A DNA stretch of 64,000 nucleotides from Bugula neritina (Eukaryota > Bryozoa > Gymnolaemata > Cheilostomatida > Bugulidae). Below, piece after piece: positions 33,834-42,931 of this stretch (position 1 is its first letter; every line of letters begins with the position of its first letter). A model generated the notes under the pieces. The model was not told the DNA's origin and did no database searches. It saw only the letters and a list, made by a program, of their open reading frames with translations. Position numbers and translations under genes: made by a program. The stretch is taken from contig OZ037770.1 of NCBI GenBank assembly GCA_964035545.1, positions 12,172,963 to 12,236,962 of the forward strand. Direction: 5' to 3'.

Positions 33834-36800
33834 TCACAAATGTTTGAGGTTGAGCTCTAGAAAGGACTGAACTGAGAGATTTCCAACTGTTTCCAAAGCC
33901 AAGTAGGACTTGAGAGAAGTGGGGAGAGGGAGCTGGTGGTACAGGTCTGCAGAGATGCTAGCCCCAACTAATTCTCGTATAACCAGTCTGCAAAGTTGCT
34001 TCAACGTCGGAGGAGTGTGCATGTACTCTCTTAGCAGTGTGTCAGAGGTTCTCAGATCTGCAGTCAAAAAGTCATAGAATATTGCTAGAAGCAGCACCGA
34101 GTTGGGGGTTACTGAGTACAGTAGAGTACAGTATTCGCGTACATATCGTCTGAAATGCAACTCCCCTGGCACGCCAATACACTTGGTAACCACCAACTTG
34201 GTGCTGCTTCAAGCAACTTCCTAGAATATAATATGCTAATTTGGAATCGCTAGATGCAGCACAGTGCTTGGGGTCAGTGACTGACCAAATGCCAAACATC
34301 TGCACGCAGTGACCCAGAACTTTGTGCTGCATCTATGACTGCTCCTTAGTCCTCACCATCACTGTCCCTGCAAGAACAGTGATGGTAACGAGACTATTGA
34401 CTATTGCCCCCAACCAGCAGCACTACAGTATGGTTTTAGGGCTTTTCAAAGTACTTCTTATTGGATACTCTTCCTAACATAATCAGCATGAGCAAAGAAC
34501 TAAAGATTCTTGTTACAGCTACTCTCTTATCCTTAACAACAGCATAGAAAGGCGTCAAAATTTAAAACGTTCTTTCATATTGAATTTGTATAAAACTTTC
34601 CGTCATATTGAATTTGTATAAGCTGTGATAGTTACTGAAAACACGTTCCCAATAACAAACTCTTTGGCATCAAATGGCCTATAAATACAATACAGGGTTT
34701 ATGCTGGGTTGTGCTGGCAGCTCTACTTAGAGAGAAAGGTCAGCAAATAAGAAGACACAGAGTGATGGATGAACCTACCTTTGAAACAGCCCAAATCTAG
34801 AACTATAGCCATGAATTCTACCAGACAATCTAAAAAAAATTTACATGACGTTATATCTTACATTGTCATACGCACTAGGGCTTGGACTAATATTATATAA
34901 CAGTATACTTATTAGAGTTAGAGCACTAGCATAGTAAACAGGAGGTCATTAGTTGAGTCCAAACACCAGGTGATGTTAGGAAGAGCATCCAGTCATAATT
35001 GCTCCTGTGCCACATATAAATAAGTACTTAGCCTGATTTAACAAAACTCCTTTCCATCAGGGTTTCTTACAGGGATGGTGACCTATATGAGTTTATACAT
35101 AATAATATACTTACTACAGGTATATCATATGATATTACACTTACTATTGCTATAATTAGTTAATCTGATTATTTAAAACTTCACTTTTGCAAACTTCATT
35201 TTCTCAAATTTATTGCAAATTAAAAAAAACACAAATTACTTTAGTTAGTAAAGATAACCCAAGTTACGAAAGACAACTCCCAAATTTACTCATTTCTTTA
35301 TAACTTACATGCAATACTAGGGTCTTGAAGAGCAAACTGGGCCAGGTTTCTCGCAAGCAGACGTACAGGGTGGGTTTTGATGCCACCCGTTACCTTCAGC
35401 AGGTATGTGAAAATAGGGCCGTAGTCAGGACTCAGACTAACACTGGAAATAAAATGTTGACCATCTCTTTCACTGAGTTGAGCTCCGTGTTTTATCAACA
35501 CTTCAACACAGTCCAAATGCTCTACAAAATTCAGATTGTCAAAAATTTAGAAATAGCAAACAGTAGGATCAAATTATATCCCTCAAGAGTAAGGCCATAG
35601 CAAACTCTTTTCTGAATAATGATGATCAACAAAAAGAGCAGATAACTCCAGGAAGAGAGCAAAAGTGAGCAGAAAGAAATTAGGTGGGGCAGAGAGGGAG
35701 TGCAGAGAGATAGCCTAGGTTCTAGCATACTCACTTTTCTCCATAATCTTGGTGAGGGGGGTCCACAGGGCCTGATTTCCTATGTTAACATCTGCTCCGG
35801 CTTCACACAGGATTCTAATAAGTCTACATCTACCTTCACAGCAGGCCAGCATCAGAGCCGTGTTACCTGCAGAATAATAGTCTCAGACTATAAAATTTTA
35901 CCTACAGAGTAATAATTTCAAACTATAAAGTGTTACCTGCAGAGTTATAGTCTCAGACTATAATGTGTTACCTGCAGAGTAATACTCCTAGACTATAAAA
36001 TAGTTGATACGGAAAAATAATAGTTAGATAAGAGACTTTTGCTGATGTTAACTAAATCATTTCCTCTACATGCAATTAGAATAAACTGACACCCTAAGTT
36101 ACGACAGCAAGTGTTTATCATTCAAAAAATAAAGAAGGCTCTAATAGTACACTATTACAGAAAGAAAAGGTAAAATTTGAAATGAAAAAAGACGGTCATC
36201 AACAATTTACAAAATTACTTAAAATATTGCTGTCGATATATTTTAAAAAAACTCTACAAGTACACATGGCTGAAATTATTCATCCAAAAGACTGTTAGTT
36301 ACAACACAACTAACGGTTTTCCTTCATTTATAGAATGGGGGCAACAACTCCAGGGTGAGATCTTATTATAAAACTTTTTGAAGATTGGAGCTTTACTATA
36401 GCAAAATAAATACATTTATTAGATTAGCAAGCTAAAAAAATTCGAACACTAAAATGAGCTATGCATAGCAGCTTACCAAAATCATCTTGAATGTCACAGT
36501 TGGGGTTAGCGGTCAGCACTAAATCTAAACAGAACCCTGATTGGGCGGCTTGATGCAGTGCTGTACATCCGTGCTCATCTTGCTCATTTATGTCCACCCC
36601 TTCCTAAAAATTAGGTTTCTTTAAAACAGGCAACAGTTTTTTACAAACAGCATGAAGTATAAATTACTTCCACTATAAAAAAAACTTTAGCATAGCACAA
36701 TTACGTGCATGAAGAAAATTTAAACAAAGTTTGTTGTGATTTAATTTGGGTTGCCAGCTATAGGACACACAAAAGAAAGCAGCAATGGTGGAGCGGTTAA

Positions 36801-39800
36801 AGTGCTGATCAAGCGCTAGATGATAGGTTTAAATATTGGCAGGGTCATTTGGTGATGTTTCGAATGGTATTCAGTCACAATTACCCTGAGCTACTTTTAA
36901 AGGTTACAAACCATGTTGCCAGTATGTTGAGAGGTACATTTATAAACCCTTATCACCATAGAATTTTACACAGATATCGACAATAAAGTGACAGAAACTT
37001 TTTATGTAGGTCATGCAGAAATACAATCATTATATGCTGACCTGGATTAGTTTAGTGATCATGTCATATTTTCTGTTGTGTAAAGCATATTTCATTTTTA
37101 ACCGAGAATGCGATGGGCATGTTGTACTCATTCTAAAAAATGTTTAGGATTATAAGTAGATTGTTTGCGTTGAAAATTTTAATTCCTAGCTTCAAAGACA
37201 TATATATACTTTTTAAAAATATGTTTGAATATACATTTTTTGCAAGTCATAAGTGTTAAGACGAAGTAGGTCAAAAAATTAAATCGGTTTTAAAATAAAT
37301 AATGCCAATCATCTTCACTATGCAGATGCTGACTATTACTATCATAGTGACTGTTGTATTCTTACCTTCGTATGATGATGTGAACGTTGCAGTCAATGAC
37401 AAGTACGTTACTAGTAGTAAAATAAGAATTTAAAAGTATTTCTATGGCTGGCCAGCCGAAACCTAAACTTGACTTCTAACATTCGAAATCTCGCTTCTGC
37501 CCCGCTGGGGGTATATCCGGTGTGACATTGTAACACTAAACACAACATCCTCCCTCTCAACAAAGAACGGTGATAACCCGTGTAAAATAAACGTAACATC
37601 CTTTACCAGTAATATGACAGTAACAGTGAAGATGAACATGGAAAGAAATAAAATAAAAAATAACATATATGTGTAGAATCTCCAAAGAAGACAGGATAAT
37701 AAGAGCTAACTGACTGAGTGTAGTAAAACAAACTATGTACAAAGTAAGGAGTATCAAAGCCTCCTAGTTCATATCAAAATCTTTAAATCTTGATGGAAGC
37801 ACCCCTCTACTGGACCTAACACCTCGCCTACCGATAGGGGGGACAACACTGCGAGTTGGGGTAACTGCTTTAACTTCCTGGTCTGACACAACTGGTGTTG
37901 GAAGATTGGGGTTTGGTAGCTCTTCAGTATCCGTTGGGCTAGAAGAGTCCAGCTCGGAACTAGGACGAACAATCGTGTTATTGGGTTTCAAATGAACTCG
38001 ATTTCTCCTTAGGATTCGAGACCCATTATCAACGAGGTATGACCTCGGTGCACCATGATGTCCAACCACACATCCAGGTGTCCAGATCTTTTCTGGACCA
38101 GCTCTCATAAATACTTCAGAGCCTAGGGGTAAATTGGGTAGTTCCTTTGTCCGCTGATCGTAATATGCTTTAGCTGTCTGTTGTCTTGCTTTGAGAGCAC
38201 CAGTGGAATTTACTGCACTTGGAGTCAGGAATGCGGTAGTCGTCGGGAGTCCAGTTCTCAAATTCCTGCTGAAAAGCATCTCTGCTGGACTATATAGACA
38301 ACCACTCAGTGGTGTCTCTCTGTAGACTAGTAGAGAGTGATACACATCAACCTGAGACTGTTCACACTTCCTTAAAAACTGCTTCACAGTCTGAACATAC
38401 CGTTCAGCAAGACCATTTGACTGATGATGGTGTGGACTGGAGGTAACAATATCAAAACACCAATCCTTACCAAACTGTTTCATCACATGACTTGTAAAGG
38501 GCATATTGTCCGCCATAATGGATTTGGGCACGCCATGAATTGAAAATATGGATTTCAGGGCCATGACAACATGTTCTGCAGTTTTTCCACCTAATAAACG
38601 TAGTTCGGGAAAGTGTGACATGCAGTCAACTACTAACAAGTAGTCCTGACCACGAAACTGCATTATATCCATGGCTACAGTGTACCACGGCAATGTGGGC
38701 GTGTCATGAGGCATAAGTGGCTCCTTTGACTGCCTGTTCGCAAACATAGCACACTCACTGCACAGGCTAACCTTTGAATAGATGTCCTGATTCAGTCCCG
38801 GCCAATAAACAGACCTACGGGCTCGCTCTTTACACTTCTGTATTCCCAAATGTCCCTGGTGAATCTTGTTCAACATTTCTTTTCGTGCACCAACCGGAAC
38901 AACTAGGCGCTCACCTATGAAAAGAAAACCACCAGCTTCATATAGTTCATCTCTTACCAACCAATAGGGTTGTAGGTTGGCAGGTGCATGACTACGATGC
39001 GTCCAGTCCCAACCCTCTTGGCACGCCTGCTTGAGATCCGACATTGTTGTGTCATCCGAATACGCCGTACTCAACCAGTCACTCATCTCACTTGCAACCT
39101 CCAGCGAGTGAACCATCACTACTTCATCCTCCAGGTCAGCTTGGGTCGACGGAGTCTTAGTGCTATACGCTCTAGACAGAGTGTCAGCAAGATAGAGATA
39201 TTTCCCTGGGACATAGGTGACCTGGGCTACTTCATAACGTTGTAATCTCAGGAGCAGTCGTTGTAGCCGTGGAGATGCTTTATGTAAAGGTTTCTTCATT
39301 ATAGATAACAAGGGACTGTGATCAGTCTGTAGTGCTATAGGACGACCATAAACATAGCTATGGAAGTACTCACAGCCAAAGACCATAGCTAGTAACTCTT
39401 TATCAATTTGGGGATAATTGATCTCAGCACTGGTCAGGGCCCGAGAGCCATAGGCTACAGGCCTACCCTGCTGTAGTAGCACAGCACCAAGCCCAGACTT
39501 AGAGGCATCTACTTGGAGATTTACCGGCTTGTTTACATCAAAGTACTTCAAAACACTGTCATTCATGAGAACACTTCTGATATTGGCCATGGCTGATTGC
39601 TGTTCTGGACCCCAGAACCAATCCACATCCTTCTTCAAAAGGCATCTGAGAGGTTCAGTAATTGTGGACATATTCGGGATGTAGTTCCTAAGAAAGTTGA
39701 CTGTGCCCAACAGCCGTTGTACACCATTTCTGTCTGTGGGTTCAGGCATGTCTGCAATAGCTGACACCTTGTTTGGGTCAGGCTTTAGACCATCTACGGA

Positions 39801-42800
39801 CACAATATGCCCAAGGTAGTTGACTTCTTGCCGATTGACTTGAATTTTTTCTTTGTTAAAACGCACATTGCACTCCCGGGCTCTCTGCAATACTTTGTGG
39901 AGGTTATTGTCATGTTCCGCCTGCGTGCGACCGGCCACAATTAGGTCATCAAAGTATATGGAGACCGCTAGATCACCAAAAATCTGTTCGACACGTTTTT
40001 CGAACACTTCGGCAGATGAGTGAAGGCCAAATGGTAGTCTTTTATAGCAATATCTGCCAAATGGCGTGTTGAATGTAGTGAGAAGACTACTTTCAGGGGA
40101 TAGGCGGATATGCCAATAGCCATGCTTCATATCCAGAATAGTAAAGTGTTTCATGCCATTAAACCTGAATGCAATATCCTCCAAAGTAGGAATTTTATGA
40201 TGTTCACGTCGAACTGCACGATTTAAGTCTTTTGGGTCCAGACATATGCGCACAGAACCGTCTCTCTTTTCGACACAAACCATACTATTTACCCACATGG
40301 TTGGTTGATCTACTTTCCTGATAATGTCGACAGACTCCATCCGCTCCAGTTCACTTTTAACACGATCCATCATGCTAAGGGGCACACGCCTTGGTGGGTG
40401 AATCACTGGTTTTATAGACGCGTCTATCGATATATTATGTTCACCATCCAAGCACCCAATCCCTTCAAAAACATCAGGATATTCGGCCAGGATGTCTGCC
40501 GGAGTTATTTCATTAACTCTTTGCACAATTTTTAGTAACTCACATGCCTCTAAACCTAAAATCGGTGCTAGATTATTGGGAACCACCTCAAATCTCAAAT
40601 TATAGCTCATGTCCGAATAAGGAAGACTCACAGGCAGTGTTACACAGCCTGATGTCTGTATGCTAGACCTGTTGTACCCCAGGAGTCGGACCTTGGATGG
40701 TTTTATTTCTACACCCAATTTATTGGCCATCGCTTCAGTTACAGTATTTGTTTCGGCTCCTGTGTCAACTTTGAAAGAATTTCTTTCACTGTCCTTCAAC
40801 TTGACATCCACAAACCACGACTTCTTAGCCTCGACTGTCTCTACCATTCCGATAAACAAGATTTAAAGATTTTTATCCAGCACTTCTTCTCCAGTCTCGA
40901 CTCCAACGGCATGAACGAGCTTTTTTGGGCATCGTTTTTCAAAGTGATTTAAACCATGACAACTGTTGCACTTTTTGCCATATGCCGGACATTTGCCGTA
41001 GACATGTTCATACGAACAGAATCTGCATTTTATCTTCTTGTCAGTGGTAAGTCCACCCTTGTGAATGGGTTTGTTGACAACAGTGGCAACCTGTCTCATC
41101 GCTAAACTAGACTTATCCCCATCAGCAATCAGGCTCAGCTGTGCTTCAGTCATCTCAGTAGCCCGAATATCCTCTACGGCTTTTTCTAAAGTCATCGTGT
41201 TGTCACGAAGTAATCTTTCCTTCAGCTTTACAGATGTCAAACCAAAAACGATACGACATAGCAACATCTTTGACTTCACACCGTCTGGAAAGTCACACCG
41301 CGATGCCTGTGACTTGAGTCGCTTTAAATATACATCTATAGGCTCACTTTCAGTCTGCGACATCGACCAGAACACAAACCACTCATAGAGCTCATTTTTT
41401 CTCGGGTTACAATATGTATCAAACATATCCAGTACATCACTTAGTACCGTCTTACTTTTCCCAGCTGGGGCCTCCAACTGTGAGAAAATCTCATTGGTCT
41501 CGTCGCCAGCAATATGCAGAAACATTGCTATCTGCCTCCGGGATATGGCTGCATTGCCGGCAGGTTCAGGGTCTGTGGGATTCGCTTTGGGAGTTAGAAC
41601 TACATCAATAGCCATCAAATAATTTTCAAAATTTCTGCGGAATCGTTTCCAGTTCTCCGACACATTGCCCTCAAAACACATCCCAGAAGGCTGTCTGAGA
41701 CCATCCATGACTATCAAACAACGGACAAATTCACAAATAACAAAAAGAAAACCACCACAATACTAAACTCAAACTGCAACCATCAAAAGAGCCGCAAGTT
41801 CAACATAAAAAGAAAAAACAAACACAAAACTTCAGGCAGAACAACAGCAAGTATCAAACAAACAATTCAAATCACTGGAAGAGTAGAGAAAAGCCGTCAA
41901 TGAATTGATTGCTCACAACCAGTGAATCATATAATCAGACTTAATCTGCAGCTGAAGTTAGTACGCGCTGCCACCATGTTGTATTCTTACCTTCGTATGA
42001 TGATGTGAACGTTGCAGTCAATGACAAGTACGTTACTAGTAGTAAAATAAGAATTTAAAAGTATTTCTATGGCTGGCCAGCCGAAACCTAAACTTGACTT
42101 CTAACATTCGAAATCTCGCTTCTGCCCCGCTGGGGGTATATCCGGTGTGACATTGTAACACTAAACACAACAGTGACTATCACATTTATTATCACTGCCA
42201 GGATCAGTATGAGTATGAGTATGACTATCACTATTCACTATCAGTATCAGTCATAAGTATGAGTATGCCTGATTTTTATTTTATCATATCGAAATACAAT
42301 CAACATTATTAATATTGTTATAAGGATAATCATAAATTTAATGGATACTCAATCTCGTAGTCACATCATACTCATAGTCATACTTGTATTGATAGTGATA
42401 CTGATAGCGATAATATTAATCATAATAAAAACTTAAATACTATTATTATTAAATTTAATTATTATTATAAATCACTTAAAGTTAAATGACTAAGATATCA
42501 TACTACGGTACTCATTACTACGTATATTTTTATATTGAATTTGATACAATATTTTTGAGTTATTAATAACCATCATGCATATATATATAATTATATATAA
42601 TATTATTACTCTTATAGTTTAAAATAAGTTGAAGTGAAATTTAAGTTTATATTGTTTGCAAAAAATGCAACTGATCTGTAAACGAGCTAAAGAGAAAAAC
42701 TGGCCGCGATGGTTTTGTAGACCGAGTCGTAAAGCTACTCAACATGACTTACAAATACTGCCCTGAGTCTGTTGGGCACTTCCCACACAGAACTTAGTTT

Positions 42801-42806
42801 GCACAT
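33834..42806 (-). CDS. Ankyrin repeat and SOCS box protein (ASB-like), five exons
   Basis: Exons on the minus strand: 42806-42753, 36603-36477, 35866-35735, 35521-35309 and 34057-33834, all with GT-AG borders and matching phase, giving 249 residues. Exons 2 to 4 carry ankyrin repeats (INEQDEHGCTALHQAAQSG; NTALMLACCEG then EAGADVN; HLDCVEVLIKHGAQL). The last exon has a SOCS box: TLKQLCRLVIRELVG fits the Elongin B/C box and LPLPTSLKSYL the Cullin-5 box. ASB proteins are substrate receptors of Cullin-5 ubiquitin ligases; the substrate cannot be read from sequence. The start exon (MCKLSS...) rests on phase and position only; its ATG lies 125 bases from the start of MIC10. Intron 1 holds a complete LTR retrotransposon in the same orientation. 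Which ASB subtype it is remains open; the length resembles the shorter ones. Confidence 0.84.
34075..34228. repeat. Long stem-loop in intron 4 of the SOCS-box gene
   Basis: Arms around GAAGCAGCACCGAGTTGG (34088-34105) and GGTGCTGCTTCAAGCAA (34200-34216) pair with few mismatches and enclose about 70 bases. The left arm resembles that of the hairpin at 34248, so the two are probably related. Confidence 0.65.
34248..34341. ncRNA. Pre-miRNA-sized hairpin (candidate)
   Basis: Left arm TAGATGCAGCACAGTGCTTG and right arm (reverse complement) TAGATGCAGCACAAAGTTCT pair over about 30 bases with small bulges and a loop of about 27. Size and shape suit a microRNA precursor, but a decayed foldback transposon would look the same. 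I do not recognise the mature sequence. Confidence 0.3.
34911..35086 (+). mobile_element. tRNA-derived SINE in an intron of the SOCS-box gene
   Basis: GTTAGAGCACTAG and GGTCATTAGTTGAGTCC (head), core GGTGATGTTAGGAAGAGCAT, tail TTTCCATCAGGGTTTCTTAC. The first part of the tRNA head is missing. Confidence 0.72.
35862..36001. repeat. 35-bp tandem repeat at the 3' splice site of ASB exon 3
   Basis: Four units start at 35862, 35897, 35932 and 35967, exactly 35 bases apart, each beginning GTTACCTGCAG or a close variant. The first unit contains the real acceptor and the first five bases of exon 3, so three copied acceptors (CTGCAG or CTGTAG, then GTAA) lie upstream in the intron. Confidence 0.85.
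36780..36905 (+). mobile_element. Decayed tRNA-derived SINE in intron 1 of the SOCS-box gene
   Basis: Head GCAATGGTGGAGCGGTTAAA, then GGTTTAAATATTGG, core GGTGATGTTTCGAATGG and TCAGTCACAATTACC; a diverged member of the same core family. Confidence 0.5.
37352..37547 (-). repeat. 3' LTR of the Ty3-type element
   Basis: 196 bp, starting TGTTGT and ending ACAACA. Identical to 41977-42172. Confidence 0.96.
37548..37558 (-). other. Polypurine tract
   Basis: On the element's sense strand GAGAGGGAGGA directly precedes the 3' LTR, the usual primer site for plus-strand DNA synthesis. Confidence 0.8.
37764..40859 (-). CDS. pol: Pol polyprotein of the Ty3-type retrotransposon
   Basis: An open frame of 1,031 codons. 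Domains in order: aspartic protease with DTGA at 32-35; reverse transcriptase with LPFG at 275-278 and the active-site YFDD at 302-305; RNase H with a first catalytic Asp in LQVDAS and DHSPLL further on; integrase with an HHCC zinc motif (HQGHLG to CSEC) and the catalytic Asp, Asp, Glu in VAMDIMQF, IMADNMPF and NGLAERY. The frame is the same as that of gag, separated by one TAA. The first in-frame ATG is at 40847, so expression is either by stop readthrough or by re-initiation. No break is visible, so the product may be active. Confidence 0.95.
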   Translation of the reverse strand: MFIGMVETVEAKKSWFVDVKLKDSERNSFKVDTGAETNTVTEAMANKLGVEIKPSKVRLLGYNRSSIQTSGCVTLPVSLPYSDMSYNLRFEVVPNNLAPILGLEACELLKIVQRVNEITPADILAEYPDVFEGIGCLDGEHNISIDASIKPVIHPPRRVPLSMMDRVKSELERMESVDIIRKVDQPTMWVNSMVCVEKRDGSVRICLDPKDLNRAVRREHHKIPTLEDIAFRFNGMKHFTILDMKHGYWHIRLSPESSLLTTFNTPFGRYCYKRLPFGLHSSAEVFEKRVEQIFGDLAVSIYFDDLIVAGRTQAEHDNNLHKVLQRARECNVRFNKEKIQVNRQEVNYLGHIVSVDGLKPDPNKVSAIADMPEPTDRNGVQRLLGTVNFLRNYIPNMSTITEPLRCLLKKDVDWFWGPEQQSAMANIRSVLMNDSVLKYFDVNKPVNLQVDASKSGLGAVLLQQGRPVAYGSRALTSAEINYPQIDKELLAMVFGCEYFHSYVYGRPIALQTDHSPLLSIMKKPLHKASPRLQRLLLRLQRYEVAQVTYVPGKYLYLADTLSRAYSTKTPSTQADLEDEVVMVHSLEVASEMSDWLSTAYSDDTTMSDLKQACQEGWDWTHRSHAPANLQPYWLVRDELYEAGGFLFIGERLVVPVGARKEMLNKIHQGHLGIQKCKERARRSVYWPGLNQDIYSKVSLCSECAMFANRQSKEPLMPHDTPTLPWYTVAMDIMQFRGQDYLLVVDCMSHFPELRLLGGKTAEHVVMALKSIFSIHGVPKSIMADNMPFTSHVMKQFGKDWCFDIVTSSPHHHQSNGLAERYVQTVKQFLRKCEQSQVDVYHSLLVYRETPLSGCLYSPAEMLFSRNLRTGLPTTTAFLTPSAVNSTGALKARQQTAKAYYDQRTKELPNLPLGSEVFMRAGPEKIWTPGCVVGHHGAPRSYLVDNGSRILRRNRVHLKPNNTIVRPSSELDSSSPTDTEELPNPNLPTPVVSDQEVKAVTPTRSVVPPIGRRGVRSSRGVLPSRFKDFDMN
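40863..41717 (-). CDS. gag: Gag protein of the Ty3-type retrotransposon
   Basis: 284 residues. The C-terminal part has two zinc knuckles: CRFCSYEHVYGKC, slightly off the CCHC spacing, and CNSCHGLNHFEKRC, which fits it. The central part (WFVFWSMSQTESEPIDVYL) resembles retrotransposon capsid regions. It would form the particle that packages the element's RNA. The stop codon TAA is followed directly in frame by pol. Confidence 0.93.
   Translation of the reverse strand: MIVMDGLRQPSGMCFEGNVSENWKRFRRNFENYLMAIDVVLTPKANPTDPEPAGNAAISRRQIAMFLHIAGDETNEIFSQLEAPAGKSKTVLSDVLDMFDTYCNPRKNELYEWFVFWSMSQTESEPIDVYLKRLKSQASRCDFPDGVKSKMLLCRIVFGLTSVKLKERLLRDNTMTLEKAVEDIRATEMTEAQLSLIADGDKSSLAMRQVATVVNKPIHKGGLTTDKKIKCRFCSYEHVYGKCPAYGKKCNSCHGLNHFEKRCPKKLVHAVGVETGEEVLDKNL
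41966..41976 (-). other. Primer-binding site
   Basis: Directly after the 5' LTR the sense strand reads TGGTGGCAGCG. This is complementary to the 3' end (CGCTGCCACCA) of a leucine tRNA as I remember it, a match of 11 bases. Confidence 0.65.
41977..42172 (-). repeat. 5' LTR of the Ty3-type element
   Basis: 196 bp, the same sequence as the 3' LTR. It contains the element's promoter by function. Confidence 0.96.
42178..42752. other. Intron 1 of the SOCS-box gene next to the LTR element
   Basis: AT-rich simple sequence of GAGTATGAGTATGA and TATCA words. Nothing coding. Confidence 0.5.
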
Positions 42807-42931
42807 TAAAAGATTTTAGTCTATTATTGCTGGTCGCCGTTTCCGTTTTTGCAGCTGTATGCTAGATTTTTCTCAAGCTTATCCATTTATTTTCCAAAAA
42901 TACTTGGATTGCACAATCAACATTACCTATA
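42807..42931. promoter_or_regulatory. Putative bidirectional promoter, SOCS-box gene and MIC10
   Basis: Only 125 bases separate the two divergent start codons. The stretch includes GTCGCCGTTTCCG (an ETS-type CGGAAAC on the minus strand) and no clear TATA box. Sharing of a promoter is inferred from the spacing and depends on the first exon of the SOCS-box gene being right. Confidence 0.5.

Larger units (their letters stand above)
37352..42172 (-). mobile_element. Full-length Ty3-type LTR retrotransposon
   Basis: 4,821 bp bounded by two 196-bp LTRs that are identical as far as I can compare them, and by the 5-bp target duplication GTGAC (37347-37351 and 42173-42177). It reads on the minus strand: 5' LTR 42172-41977, primer-binding site, gag, pol with the order protease, reverse transcriptase, RNase H, integrase (the Ty3 order), polypurine tract, 3' LTR 37547-37352. 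No envelope gene is present. Identical LTRs and open reading frames point to a very recent insertion. It lies in intron 1 of the SOCS-box gene, in the same direction as that gene. Confidence 0.96.

Noticed and set aside
34072-34332. Minus frame of 86 codons upstream of the SOCS-box exon
   Set aside because: It lies in the intron and translates the two hairpins; the true acceptor is at 34058.
40857-40859. TTG as the start codon of pol
   Set aside because: Animals rarely start at TTG; pol is in frame with gag, so readthrough or the ATG at 40847 is more plausible.
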